NCBI GenBank assembly: GCA_003543115.1
Contig: DPJH01000019.1
Location: 1-20,368, forward strand
Reading direction: 5' to 3'
Origin: Candidatus Moraniibacteriota bacterium
GTDB lineage: Bacteria > Patescibacteriota > Minisyncoccia > Moranbacterales > UBA2206
DNA: 20,368 nt
Shown here piece after piece: positions 1 to 7,142 of the stretch (within the stretch, counting starts at the first letter, position 1; every line of letters begins with the position of its first letter). A program made the translations under genes and the position numbers. The notes under the pieces are model-generated. The model saw nothing but the letters and a program-made list of their open reading frames with translations, was not told the DNA's origin and ran no database searches.

Positions 1-7
1 CGATTCA

Positions 8-36
8 TTGACAAAAGCTGGTTTTAGTGCTACTAT
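8..36 (+). promoter_or_regulatory. Sigma-70 type promoter for the 34-aa ORF
   Basis: A perfect -35 hexamer TTGACA (8-13), a 17-nt spacer and a -10 box TACTAT (31-36) preceded by TG in the extended -10 position. The predicted start near 43 gives a leader of about 50 nt ending in the AAAGGAG ribosome-binding site of the small ORF at 93. It is among the best consensus promoters in the window. Confidence 0.7.
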
Positions 37-92
37 TTTATGTTTGTTGGATTTATTAATAATATCTTACCCATATGGATAAAGGAGAAATA

Positions 93-197
93 ATGTTTCA
101 CATTTCAATAATGGCGATGCTTATTGTCATAGTTGCTATTTTTGGCTATAAAATGGTTTTTTTGTCTGAAGCCTATTTAAGAATTCTAGGTATATAA
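93..197 (+). CDS. Small single-pass membrane peptide (34 aa), unknown function
   Basis: An ATG at 93 follows an AAAGGAG Shine-Dalgarno (82-88) at good spacing and opens a 34-codon frame ending in TAA at 195-197. The peptide is almost entirely hydrophobic: residues 3-24 (ISIMAMLIVIVAIFGYKMVF) can form one membrane helix, followed by a short LSEAYLRILGI tail with one Glu and one Arg. The gene is bracketed by a consensus promoter (8-36) and a terminator hairpin (206-249), so it looks like an independent transcription unit. I recognise no family. It could be a regulatory or stress membrane peptide, a type I toxin-like peptide, or a leader. The strong SD stands out because many neighbouring genes have none. 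Confidence 0.6.
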   Translation: MFHISIMAMLIVIVAIFGYKMVFLSEAYLRILGI

Positions 198-205
198 ATT
201 TCAAT

Positions 206-249
206 AAAATCCCTCATAATCTTCCAATAGAGATCTCGAGGGATTTTTT
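206..249 (+). terminator. Rho-independent terminator after the 34-aa ORF
   Basis: AAAATCCCTC (206-215) pairs with GAGGGATTTT (238-247) and is followed by more T. The loop is about 22 nt, longer than usual. It closes the small upstream unit and separates it from the ruvA promoter. Confidence 0.6.
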
Positions 250-251
250 TA

Positions 252-281
252 TTGGAAAAAATAAAAAAGAGATGATATAAT
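252..281 (+). promoter_or_regulatory. ruvA promoter giving a nearly leaderless mRNA
   Basis: TTGGAA (252-257) and a perfect TATAAT (276-281) are separated by 18 nt. A start 6-8 nt after the -10 box falls at about 288, only about 4 nt before the ruvA ATG at 292, so there is no room for a Shine-Dalgarno. Confidence 0.6.
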
Positions 282-291
282 CAAAAATATT

Positions 292-864
292 ATGATTGCT
301 AAAATAAAAGGTAAAATTGAATATAGAAAGGATAAGTTCGTAGTGGTGGATGTTTGCGGAATAGGATATAAAGTGCATTTAACTACGTATGCAATGGGAA
401 AAATTGCCGGGATCGAAGATGTGGATTTTTTTGTCCACACCGCTATTCGTGAAGATGCTATGGATTTATATGGTTTTTTAAGCATGGAAGAGCTGGATAT
501 GTTCGAGCTTCTGATTTCTATCTCCGGCATAGGGCCGAAAGCGGGACTGGGAATTCTTTCAATAGCTACTCCCAAGACTATCAAAACGGCTATTTTGAAT
601 GAAGATTCATCTATTTTGACCAAAGTGTCGGGAATAGGCAAAAAAACAGCTGACAGGGTCATTTTAGAGCTTAGAAATAAGGTAGCCGACATGAGTGAAG
701 ATGAAAAAGAAGATGCTGTCTCGGATTCTGATGCAATCGAGGCGCTTATTGCCATGGGATATTCGGTAACTGAAGCCAGAGATGCTTTGAAGATGGTTTC
801 TGCTGAGATTAAGGATATCGGGCAGAGGGTGGGACTGGCTCTGCGGAGTTTGGGGAAAAAATAG
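292..864 (+). CDS. ruvA: Holliday junction branch-migration protein RuvA
   Basis: RuvA binds Holliday junctions as a tetramer and loads the RuvB helicase for branch migration in recombination repair. The 190-residue protein has normal family length and all three domains: the N-terminal OB-fold (1-65, starting MIAKIKGKIEY and containing GIGYKVHL), a middle domain with two helix-hairpin-helix motifs (SGIGPK at 78-83, SGIGKKTADRVILELR at 113-128), and after an acidic linker a C-terminal RuvB-binding domain (146-190, DAIEALIAMGYSVTEA). The start is the first ATG, 11 nt after a TATAAT box and without SD, suggesting leaderless translation. ruvB and ruvC are not adjacent here. Confidence 0.96.
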   Translation: MIAKIKGKIEYRKDKFVVVDVCGIGYKVHLTTYAMGKIAGIEDVDFFVHTAIREDAMDLYGFLSMEELDMFELLISISGIGPKAGLGILSIATPKTIKTAILNEDSSILTKVSGIGKKTADRVILELRNKVADMSEDEKEDAVSDSDAIEALIAMGYSVTEARDALKMVSAEIKDIGQRVGLALRSLGKK

Positions 865-1065
865 ATTTTTTAATTTCATGATCTAGGAGTTAAGCTTTCA
901 TCCGCACTGTAGCCATATTTCTCGAAAAATAACTCACATATCCTTTTTCTAATCTAAAATTTTTCCTCATTCTACGCGCCCAGTGAAAAATTTCAAAGAA
1001 AAACAAGATGCTCAAACAGATTTTTCCAGAAATATATGTCTACAAGCAGTCAAAGGTGTAAAGCA

Positions 1066-1071
1066 TATAAT
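1066..1071 (+). promoter_or_regulatory. Candidate -10 element upstream of the FemAB gene
   Basis: The 257-nt gap between ruvA and the FemAB gene holds no ORF I can support. A TATAAT at 1066-1071 could drive the downstream pair with a leader of about 45 nt, but no good -35 box sits at the right distance. An AT-rich inverted repeat (AATTTTT...AAAAATT, about 1070-1090) follows it. Confidence 0.3.
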
Positions 1072-1121
1072 TTTTTAATGTTTAAAAATTGCCCATTTGA
1101 TTTTTTTATGGTTTCCATATT

Positions 1122-2105
1122 ATGAAAAACAATCCCACAACTAACAATTTTATCCAGCAAAATTCTCCTGATGGAGGATTTTTGCAATCGGATAGTTGGG
1201 TTCATTTTCAATCTTCTGCAGGAAGAAAAATTTTTAATGTCAAGAAAGACGGTTTTTGGGCAAATATTGTGGAGCACAAACTTCCAATAGTCGGAAAATA
1301 TTTTTATATTCCCAGAGGGCCGGTATTGGAAATTGCAAAGCCTAAAATTCAAACCAAAGAAATGCGAGAGATGGTGGATTTGGCTAGAAAAAATAAGGCT
1401 GGATGGGTCCGCATTGAAGCGGCTACGGAAGAAATTTTGGAATTGATTAAAAAAAGCATGGATTTTAAAATCGTGAAGGCTCCTCATGACATGCAGCCAA
1501 GGGAAATATTCATAATGGATATTGAGAAAAAAGAGGAGGATCTGCTTGCACAAATGAAAGCCAAAACCCGCTATAATATAAAGTTGGCCGAGAAAAAAGG
1601 AGTAGAAGTTATTATGTCCCGCGAGAAAAAATATTTGGATAGATTTTTTGAATTAGTGGAAATTACGGCTAAAAGACAAAGCATTACTTCTCACTCGAAA
1701 AGTTATTATCAAAATATGATAGAGTCTATTCCTGAAGAAAATATAAAAATATTTTGCGGGAAATTTGAAGGCCAGATAATAGCGGCAAACTTGGTATTAT
1801 TTTTTAATGAAACAGCCACCTATCTTCATGGAGCTTCAGATGATAATTTTCGAAACTCTATGGCTCCCTATCTTCTGCAATGGAGACAAATCCAGGAAGC
1901 AAAAAAAAGCGGAGCAAAAAAATATGACTTCGGAGGAATAAAAACCACGAGCGAAGAAAATAGCTGGGCGGGAATCACTCGATTTAAAAGGAGCTTTTCT
2001 CCAAAAACACAGCCTTTTGTTTTTCCTGGCGCTTACGATATAATAATAAGCGCAACAAAGTATAATCTTTATAGGTTTATTCAAAAAATAAAATGCATTT
2101 TATAA
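1122..2105 (+). CDS. FemAB/FemX-family aminoacyltransferase (peptidoglycan interpeptide bridge)
   Basis: FemABX enzymes add amino acids from aminoacyl-tRNA to the stem peptide of lipid II, building the interpeptide bridge at the cytoplasmic face of the membrane. The 327-residue protein shows the double-GNAT pattern: FLQSDSW at 20-26, the basic KTRYNIKLAEKKG segment at 148-160, YLHGASD at 234-240 followed by a PYLLQW helix, YDFGGI at 268-273 and GITRFKRSF at 284-292. No signal peptide is visible, as expected for a cytosolic enzyme. The start lacks an SD. Its last 13 nt overlap the next gene, a MurE-like ligase, which supports co-translation and a joint cell-wall role. The amino acid added and its position cannot be read from sequence. 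Confidence 0.88.
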   Translation: MKNNPTTNNFIQQNSPDGGFLQSDSWVHFQSSAGRKIFNVKKDGFWANIVEHKLPIVGKYFYIPRGPVLEIAKPKIQTKEMREMVDLARKNKAGWVRIEAATEEILELIKKSMDFKIVKAPHDMQPREIFIMDIEKKEEDLLAQMKAKTRYNIKLAEKKGVEVIMSREKKYLDRFFELVEITAKRQSITSHSKSYYQNMIESIPEENIKIFCGKFEGQIIAANLVLFFNETATYLHGASDDNFRNSMAPYLLQWRQIQEAKKSGAKKYDFGGIKTTSEENSWAGITRFKRSFSPKTQPFVFPGAYDIIISATKYNLYRFIQKIKCIL

Positions 2106-3343
2106 AAAGATTTTTTTCCCAAGAAATTAAAAATATCTATCATCTGGCTCAAGCAGTTCTGGCGAATTTTTTCTATGGCTTTCCTTCGGAGAAAATAAAA
2201 ATTATCGGAATTACCGGAACCAATGGAAAAACAACCACCTGTCAGATGGTGAGCGCCATTTTAGAGGAAACAGGAAAAAAAATAGCTATGGCTTCCACCA
2301 TAAACTTTAAGATCGGGGCCAGGGTATGGGTTAATACGACAAAATATACCACTCTTTCTCCATGGAAAGTGCAAAAATTTTTGCGCCAAGCGGTAAGCGA
2401 GGGTTGCGAATTTTGCGTACTGGAAACATCTTCTCATTCATTGGACCAGTTCAGGGTGTGGGGTGTGAAATATGCAGCGGCTGCGATAACAAATGTGACG
2501 AGAGAGCATCTGGATTATCATAAAACAATGGAAAATTATAGAAAGGCTAAATTGAAATTGTTTAAAGTTTCTCCAATTATTGTGGTTAATGGCGATATGG
2601 AAAACCCGGATGAATTTTTGCAATATACCAATGAAACCCAGCTAGTCTATAGCACCAAGCATCCGGACGCGGATGTTCTCGCCAAGGACATGAAGATTGG
2701 GCTTCATGAATCAAGATTTTCTGTAAAAGGCGTAAACTTTGAATTATACTTACCCGGAATATTTAATGCAGAAAATGCATTGGCAGCTATCGCAGTCGGT
2801 GTTTCTCAAAAAATCACATTGGAATCGATGGCGAAAGCTTTGAAAAAAATCAAAGGAGTGGCTGGAAGGCTGGAGAGCATAGAAAACACGCGCGGAATGA
2901 ATATAATCGTAGATTATGCCGTTACTCCGGATTCTTTAGAAAAATTGTATGAATATCTGGCTTCGGCAAAAAAAGAAAATTCCAAAATTATCGCAGTATT
3001 TGGAAGCTGTGGAGAACGAGATCGAGGAAAAAGGCCGATTATGGGAGAAATTGTGTCTCGCTACGCAGACACAATAATTATTACCAATGAAGATCCTTAT
3101 TTTGAAGATCCGCAGCAAATAATCGAAGAAGTGGCTAGCGGAGTAAAAAATAAAAAGGAAGGCGAGAATTTTTGGAAAATTTTTGATAGGCGGGAAGCGA
3201 TTGGAAAGGCGCTGAATCTTGCCAAGCAGGATGACATGGTTGTGGTAACCGGGAAAGGGGCGGAAGAGATTATGCTTGTAGGAGAAAAAAGAATTCCTTG
3301 GAATGATAAAAAAGTTATTCTTGAAGAATTGGAAAAAATATAA
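2093..3343 (+). CDS. MurE-like Mur ligase lacking the N-terminal UDP-binding domain
   Basis: Mur ligases join amino acids to UDP-MurNAc peptides using ATP. This protein resembles MurE: P-loop GTNGKTTT at 42-49, ETSSHSLDQFR at 111-121, DYHKTMENYRKAKLKLF around 141-157, DYAVTPDSLE at 274-283, GSCGERDRGKRP at 304-315 and TNEDPYFEDP at 331-340, where canonical MurE has its DNPR-type diamino-acid pocket. At 416 residues it is shorter than typical MurE (near 490), because the P-loop comes only about 40 residues in and the N-terminal domain is missing. The usual His in DYAH is Val and the His in GKGHE is Ala (VTGKGAEE). The substrate is therefore uncertain. It overlaps the FemAB gene by 13 nt. It converges with serB, only 6 nt away, with no terminator hairpin visible between them. 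Confidence 0.85.
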   Translation: MHFIKRFFSQEIKNIYHLAQAVLANFFYGFPSEKIKIIGITGTNGKTTTCQMVSAILEETGKKIAMASTINFKIGARVWVNTTKYTTLSPWKVQKFLRQAVSEGCEFCVLETSSHSLDQFRVWGVKYAAAAITNVTREHLDYHKTMENYRKAKLKLFKVSPIIVVNGDMENPDEFLQYTNETQLVYSTKHPDADVLAKDMKIGLHESRFSVKGVNFELYLPGIFNAENALAAIAVGVSQKITLESMAKALKKIKGVAGRLESIENTRGMNIIVDYAVTPDSLEKLYEYLASAKKENSKIIAVFGSCGERDRGKRPIMGEIVSRYADTIIITNEDPYFEDPQQIIEEVASGVKNKKEGENFWKIFDRREAIGKALNLAKQDDMVVVTGKGAEEIMLVGEKRIPWNDKKVILEELEKI

Positions 3344-3349
3344 ATTTTT

Positions 3350-4021
3350 TTATAATTTACTTATAATTCGAATTGCTTCATCTAAATTATCGGCAGAAAA
3401 GTCAGATTTTTTGATCACATTTTCTCGGCGGACATTTTCACAAAAAGAGATGAAATATTTACAGGCTCCATTTTCTTTTATTTGGTAGTCCGTGTAGCCG
3501 TCTCCGATAATAATAATTTTGCCATCCAATTTTAAGCTGGAAACTGCTTGGCTTTTTCCTTGGGGGAGAAGAAGCGGAGAGCTTTCATCAATTCCGCAAA
3601 CATTGTTCTGCGAATCGAAAATAAATTTATTGGACATGATATGACTTGGAGAGATGCCCAGGCGTTTGGCTACGGGCAGTATGTTGGAAAAAAATCCTCC
3701 CGAGATAATATATATTTTTTCTGCATTTTCTCTGATAAACTCAATATTTTTGAGAAAGAAAAGAGTGATGTTTTGCAATATTTTTTGATTGGATAGATCA
3801 ATGTGATTTTGGTGAATATTAAAAAGGGCCAGCCTTTTTTTGAGAGATTCTTTGAAATCAATTTTGCCTTCCATTCCAAGATCGGTTATTATTCCGATTT
3901 CCTTCAAGATTTCATCTTTGTTGTCTTTGTCTTGCAGCGCAAAACCAGCAATTTCCTCTAGGGACTCCAGTTGGATAACCGTGCTGTCAAAATCAAAAAT
4001 CAAAAAGTATTCGCTTTTCAT
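3350..4021 (-). CDS. HAD-superfamily phosphatase, phosphoserine phosphatase (SerB)-like
   Basis: The 223-residue protein carries the HAD catalytic set in order: DFDST at 10-14 (nucleophile Asp10, acid/base Asp12), ISGG at 106-109 (motif II Ser), GKS with Lys156 (motif III) and GDGYTD at 173-178 (Mg-binding Asp). The cap region after motif I (EEIAGFAL, then the GMEGKIDFKESLKKRL segment near 49-63) matches SerB-type enzymes, which hydrolyse phosphoserine to serine. It has no ACT domain. Other small phosphomonoesters are possible substrates. It lies 15 nt downstream of the PAP2-like gene on the same strand, so the two are probably co-transcribed. Its stop lies 6 nt from the stop of the convergent Mur ligase. 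Confidence 0.85.
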   Translation of the reverse strand: MKSEYFLIFDFDSTVIQLESLEEIAGFALQDKDNKDEILKEIGIITDLGMEGKIDFKESLKKRLALFNIHQNHIDLSNQKILQNITLFFLKNIEFIRENAEKIYIISGGFFSNILPVAKRLGISPSHIMSNKFIFDSQNNVCGIDESSPLLLPQGKSQAVSSLKLDGKIIIIGDGYTDYQIKENGACKYFISFCENVRRENVIKKSDFSADNLDEAIRIISKL

Positions 4022-4036
4022 GAAATTTTTAAAAAG

Positions 4037-4480
4037 TTAGCTTAAAAGTTTCGCAAAAAGAAGTGTTAGAAAGAAGCCATAAATACCGCCTATAATCACT
4101 TCGCTGACGCGGTGGCCCATTCTCTCTTTGAGTCTGGGAAACTGACTCTCATCTACTTTAAGTTCTCGGATAAGCATGTTCAGATATCTTCCTTGATCCC
4201 CCATGTACATGCGAAGCCTGGCCGCATCGTCAATGACAATAATAGCCAGTCCCATGGCTACTGCAAACGCTCCAGTGTGGATGCCATCGTAATAACCTAC
4301 TGAAGTGAGCAAAGAAATGATAAATCCCGTATGAGCGCTGGGCATGTGTCCGTGAGTCATGGCATAGCGCCAATCCCACCCATGCTTTAAAGAAAAAGCG
4401 ATAAATTTTGTTACCTGCACAATGCCACCTACTAAAACAGGAATAATGATTATGTAATAAGGAGATAAAATTTCCAGCAT
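4037..4480 (-). CDS. Divergent PAP2 family (DUF212/YuiD-like) membrane protein
   Basis: A 147-residue integral membrane protein with the signature of the divergent PAP2 family: GHMPSAHT at 44-51, DDAARLRMYMGDQG from 84 and RMGHRVSEVIIGGIYG from 120. The family is related to acid phosphatase/haloperoxidase PAP2 enzymes and may act on lipid-linked phosphates, but no reaction is established. About four hydrophobic segments are visible (near 8-30, 50-63, 68-84 and 124-144). The ATG lacks an SD and lies about 25 nt downstream of a predicted start from an extended -10 promoter. A membrane lipid-phosphate role would fit a neighbourhood of cell-wall genes, but that is inference. Confidence 0.88.
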   Translation of the reverse strand: MLEILSPYYIIIIPVLVGGIVQVTKFIAFSLKHGWDWRYAMTHGHMPSAHTGFIISLLTSVGYYDGIHTGAFAVAMGLAIIVIDDAARLRMYMGDQGRYLNMLIRELKVDESQFPRLKERMGHRVSEVIIGGIYGFFLTLLFAKLLS

Positions 4481-4511
4481 AGAATAAAATTTAATGATTA
4501 TATGTAATTAG

Positions 4512-4559
4512 ATTATAACATATTTTTTGTCTTGTTTTTTGCTTCATAGATGATATAAT
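4512..4559. promoter_or_regulatory. Divergent promoter region between the PAP2-like gene and lemA
   Basis: On the minus strand an extended -10 (TGTTATAAT; hexamer at 4512-4517) drives the PAP2-like gene with a leader of about 25 nt. On the plus strand TTGTTT (4532-4537), a 16-nt spacer and TATAAT (4554-4559) drive lemA, with a start near 4566 and a leader of about 20 nt without SD. The two -10 boxes are only 36 nt apart, so the promoters probably compete for polymerase. Confidence 0.6.
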
Positions 4560-4585
4560 GGAAAAGTAATAAATAATTTAAAAAT

Positions 4586-5137
4586 ATGGGAATAGGATTA
4601 ATATTGTTAATAGGATTGGCTCTGATAGTTCTGTGGGTTATTGCTATTTACAACGGCCTAATTAAGCTTAAAAACAGAGTAGATGAAGCTTGGAGCGATA
4701 TTGATGTGCAATTAAAGCGAAGATATGATTTGATCCCTAACTTGATCAATACCGTTAAGGGATATGCCAAGCATGAAAGCACTGTTTTTGAAAAAGTGAC
4801 TGAAGCCAGAACCAGAGCGATGAATGCTGGAAACCCTCAAGACAAAGCTGAAGCTGAAAACATGTTAAGTGGAACTTTAAAAACTTTATTTGCTGTTTCA
4901 GAAAATTATCCCGAATTGAAAGCTAATCAAAATTTCTTAGAATTACAAAGAGAATTAACGGATACTGAGGATAAGATCCAAGCCTCTCGAAGATTTTACA
5001 ATGGCAATGTTAGAGATTTCAATATTAAAATTGAAGTTTTTCCAAATAATATGATCGCTGGAATGTTGCATTTTGCCAAGCGTGATTTCTTTGAAGCAGG
5101 AGAGGGAGAAAGGGAAAATGTCAAGGTTGAGTTTTAG
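4586..5137 (+). CDS. lemA: LemA family protein
   Basis: A typical LemA protein of 183 residues. An N-terminal membrane segment (about 3-23) is followed by the family hallmark LKNRVDEAWSDIDVQLKRRYDLIPNL (27-52), then VKGYAKHE and ARTRAMNAG. The four-helix bundle continues through SENYPELKANQNFLELQREL and TEDKIQASRRFYN, and the NMIAGMLHFAKRDFFE tail is also typical. The N-terminus is expected to be outside or periplasm-facing with the bundle cytosolic; the biochemical role is unknown. The htpX gene lies 88 nt downstream, a frequently conserved LemA-HtpX pairing that suggests a role in membrane protein quality control. It has its own TATAAT promoter and no SD. Confidence 0.95.
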   Translation: MGIGLILLIGLALIVLWVIAIYNGLIKLKNRVDEAWSDIDVQLKRRYDLIPNLINTVKGYAKHESTVFEKVTEARTRAMNAGNPQDKAEAENMLSGTLKTLFAVSENYPELKANQNFLELQRELTDTEDKIQASRRFYNGNVRDFNIKIEVFPNNMIAGMLHFAKRDFFEAGEGERENVKVEF

Positions 5138-5176
5138 AAATCTTCATTTGCAAATCTACAAACTATGTAAAATATG

Positions 5177-5213
5177 AAGCACAAATATTTATTTTTTTAA
5201 ATATATTGTGCTT
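5177..5213 (+). terminator. Long AT-rich inverted repeat between lemA and htpX
   Basis: AAGCACAAATATTTA (5177-5191) pairs with TAAATATATTGTGCTT (5198-5213), leaving a 6-T loop and one bulged base. No clean T-tract follows, so it may be a weak terminator, an attenuating hairpin or an mRNA-stability element setting different lemA and htpX levels. A TATAAT (5218-5223) lies directly after it and only 2 nt before the htpX ATG. Confidence 0.45.
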
Positions 5214-5225
5214 TATTTATAATTT

Positions 5226-6119
5226 ATGGCAACAATTTATAATCAAGCTGATAAAAATGTGCGTTTAACCTGGGTTTATATTGCGGGCTTTTTGGTTTTT
5301 GTAATCGGAGTGGGATATGTTTTTGCCGGTGCCATGAATAACAGCCTTATTCTCTACATCGCCGTAGCATTTTCTATTGCTATGAGTTTTGTTTCTTATT
5401 GGTGGAGCGATAAAATTGTTTTGACAATGAGTGGAGCTAAGGAGGTTACTCATGATAATGCGCGGGAAATTTATCATATGGTGGAGAATCTATGCATTAC
5501 AGCAGGACTGCCTGTGCCAAAAATATATATAATTGAAGACAGTGCTCCCAATGCTTTCGCTACAGGAAGGGATCCGGAGCATGGAGTAATTTGTCTGACC
5601 TCTGGAATTGTATCTAAATTGGAAAAAGCGGAACTGGAAGGAGTAATCGCCCATGAACTTTCTCATATCGGCAATCGAGATATCCTGCTTTCAACAGTCG
5701 TAGTGATTTTGGTGGGTTTTGTGGCGCTTCTAGCCGATTGGTTTCGACATTGGGCGTTTTGGGGAGGAAAAAGCGATGAAAATAAAAGCGGTCAACTGCA
5801 GATTGTTCTTATGATTGCGGCTATCGCACTTTCTATTCTAGCTCCTATTGCGGCGGTTATCATGCAGATGGCCATTTCCCGAAAACGAGAATTTTTAGCT
5901 GATGCTTCGGCCGTTCTTTTGACGAGATATCCGGATGGATTGGCCAGGGCCTTGGAAAAGATTTCTTCTGACAGCGAAAAGCTGGAAGCAGCTAATCGGG
6001 CTACAGCCCACCTTTATATTACCAATCCTTTCAAAGGAAAGAAAATTTCCAGCTTGTTCGCCACTCATCCTTCTATTGAAGAAAGAGTGAGAATTTTAAG
6101 AGAAATGAACAGGAAATAA
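5226..6119 (+). CDS. htpX: HtpX-like zinc metalloprotease (M48 family)
   Basis: HtpX is a membrane-embedded zinc endopeptidase that degrades misfolded membrane proteins. The 297-residue protein shows four hydrophobic segments (about 15-35, 40-60, 153-172, 192-214). The HEXXH zinc motif is HELSH at 143-147, with Glu144 as the catalytic base, and the third ligand is supplied by KREFLADA (Glu222). The pre-catalytic PNAFATGRDPEHGVICLTSGI segment (108-128) and the C-terminal SLFATHPSIEERV are typical of M48B. Family length is normal. The ATG at 5226 has no SD. It follows lemA and is separated from it by a long hairpin; the 134-aa gene starts 28 nt downstream. Confidence 0.95.
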   Translation: MATIYNQADKNVRLTWVYIAGFLVFVIGVGYVFAGAMNNSLILYIAVAFSIAMSFVSYWWSDKIVLTMSGAKEVTHDNAREIYHMVENLCITAGLPVPKIYIIEDSAPNAFATGRDPEHGVICLTSGIVSKLEKAELEGVIAHELSHIGNRDILLSTVVVILVGFVALLADWFRHWAFWGGKSDENKSGQLQIVLMIAAIALSILAPIAAVIMQMAISRKREFLADASAVLLTRYPDGLARALEKISSDSEKLEAANRATAHLYITNPFKGKKISSLFATHPSIEERVRILREMNRK

Positions 6120-6147
6120 AACGCAGTCTTAATTCTGTTTTATCATT

Positions 6148-6552
6148 ATGCAATTTAGAATACCGAAAAATAGCGATAAATATTTCTGGACACTGCATGC
6201 CATCGAAAAGATGAGATTTTATGGATTAAGCGAACAAAAAGTTCTGGGAGTCATCAGGCGGCCAAAAAGGAAAGAAGAGGGTATTGTAAAAAATACGATT
6301 GCAGTAATGCAGCCTATTTCTCCGAAAACTGGCAAAGATGGAAAAACTATTTGGAAAACGGAAATTTGGGTTATGTACCAGATTAAAAAAAACAAAAACA
6401 GTAAGAATTTATCAGAATTACAAAGACTACTTTTTAAAGAGAAAATAAAAATTATCAGCGCTTGGCGATATCCAGGAGTGAGTCCGGAAAAAAATCCTAT
6501 TCCGGAAGATATTTTGCGAGAAATCGAAGAAGGCGATTTGGAAATGGAATAA
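6148..6552 (+). CDS. Conserved hypothetical protein, possibly DUF4258-like
   Basis: A 134-residue soluble, basic protein. Its start (KYFWTLHAIEKMRFYGLSEQKVLGVIRRP, 11-39) resembles the 'HA..RM..RGIS...V..V...P' pattern of DUF4258/RelE-like small domains, and it ends in IISAWRYPGVSPEKNPIPEDILREIEEG. I recall similar proteins in CPR genomes but no assigned function. RelE/BrnT-type toxins share this kind of fold, yet no antitoxin gene is adjacent, so I do not call it a toxin. It begins 28 nt after htpX in the same direction and may be co-transcribed with it. No SD is seen before the ATG. Confidence 0.75.
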   Translation: MQFRIPKNSDKYFWTLHAIEKMRFYGLSEQKVLGVIRRPKRKEEGIVKNTIAVMQPISPKTGKDGKTIWKTEIWVMYQIKKNKNSKNLSELQRLLFKEKIKIISAWRYPGVSPEKNPIPEDILREIEEGDLEME

Positions 6553-6562
6553 AATAAAAATA

Positions 6563-6629
6563 GTGACATAAAATAATATTTGTGTTATGGTTGAATTGTG
6601 AAAATAATTAAAACTTCGCTTTAAGCGAA
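6563..6629 (+). promoter_or_regulatory. Promoter and leader hairpin of the DUF4870 gene
   Basis: GTGACA (6563-6568), a 17-nt spacer and TATGGT (6586-6591) predict a start near 6598. The roughly 55-nt leader contains the palindrome TTCGCTTTAAGCGAA (6615-6629) followed by a strong AGAGAGGTGAT Shine-Dalgarno (about 6640-6650). The leader hairpin may stabilise the mRNA. Confidence 0.45.
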
Positions 6630-6652
6630 TAAATAGAAAGAGAGGTGATAAT

Positions 6653-7033
6653 ATGGAAGAACAAAAAACAACTGAAGCTCCACAACCGCCAGTAGATGTG
6701 AATAACGCTACAAATGATGCGAAAGATGCAGAAGATAATAAGGCTATGGCCATTATCGGATATATTTTGCCGATCCTATTTTTTATTCCGCTTGTAACTG
6801 ACGCAAAAAATAGTCCCTTTGCAAAATTTCACGCTAATCAGCAATTAAACCTGTTATTAGCTGCGATTGCTGTAAATGTTGTTGGAACAATAATTCCGAT
6901 TTTAGGATGGTTTATTATCCTTCCCTTAGGAACATTAGCCCTCTTTGTTATTGCAGTTTTGGGAATTATCAATGCCGCTAGAGGAGAAAAAAAAGCATTG
7001 CCGATTATCGGCGGGTTTTCTTTGATCAAATAA
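6653..7033 (+). CDS. DUF4870/Tic20-like small membrane protein
   Basis: A 126-residue protein with a soluble acidic, Pro/Asn-rich N-terminus (1-30) and three hydrophobic stretches (about 31-49, 65-85, 88-108). The central PFAKFHANQQLNLLL (55-69) is the hallmark of DUF4870/Tic20-like proteins, where the (F)H(A)xQ motif sits between helices 1 and 2. Function in bacteria is unknown. The start is well defined by the AGAGAGGTGAT SD ending a few bases before the ATG, one of the best in the window. It is a single-gene unit with its own promoter and a terminator at 7051-7088. Confidence 0.85.
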   Translation: MEEQKTTEAPQPPVDVNNATNDAKDAEDNKAMAIIGYILPILFFIPLVTDAKNSPFAKFHANQQLNLLLAAIAVNVVGTIIPILGWFIILPLGTLALFVIAVLGIINAARGEKKALPIIGGFSLIK

Positions 7034-7050
7034 TTGAAGTTCAATTGGAT

Positions 7051-7088
7051 AAAACAAGCGCCTAATTGGTTGCTTGTTTTATTTTTTT
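7051..7088 (+). terminator. Rho-independent terminator after the DUF4870 gene
   Basis: AAAACAAGC (7051-7059) pairs perfectly with GCTTGTTTT (7072-7080) across a 12-nt loop and is followed by ATTTTTTT. The descending arm also contains TTGTTT (7074-7079), usable as a -35 box 16 nt before TATAGT (7096-7101), a likely pyk promoter. Confidence 0.8.
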
Positions 7089-7101
7089 GTGCGATTATAG
7101 T
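7074..7101 (+). promoter_or_regulatory. Candidate pyruvate kinase promoter overlapping the upstream terminator
   Basis: TTGTTT (7074-7079), a 16-nt spacer and TATAGT (7096-7101). The predicted leader of about 35 nt carries an AAAGGAAA ribosome-binding site just before the pyk ATG. Confidence 0.4.
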
Positions 7102-7142
7102 AGAATGTTTAAAGAATAGATTAAAAATTAAAAGGAAATATT

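Noticed and set aside
249..755. 168-codon minus-strand ORF opposite ruvA
   Set aside because: Ser-rich shadow of a strongly conserved gene, with no independent signals.
6148..6552. Toxin of a toxin-antitoxin pair
   Set aside because: The DUF4258/RelE-like resemblance is weak and no small antitoxin gene is adjacent.
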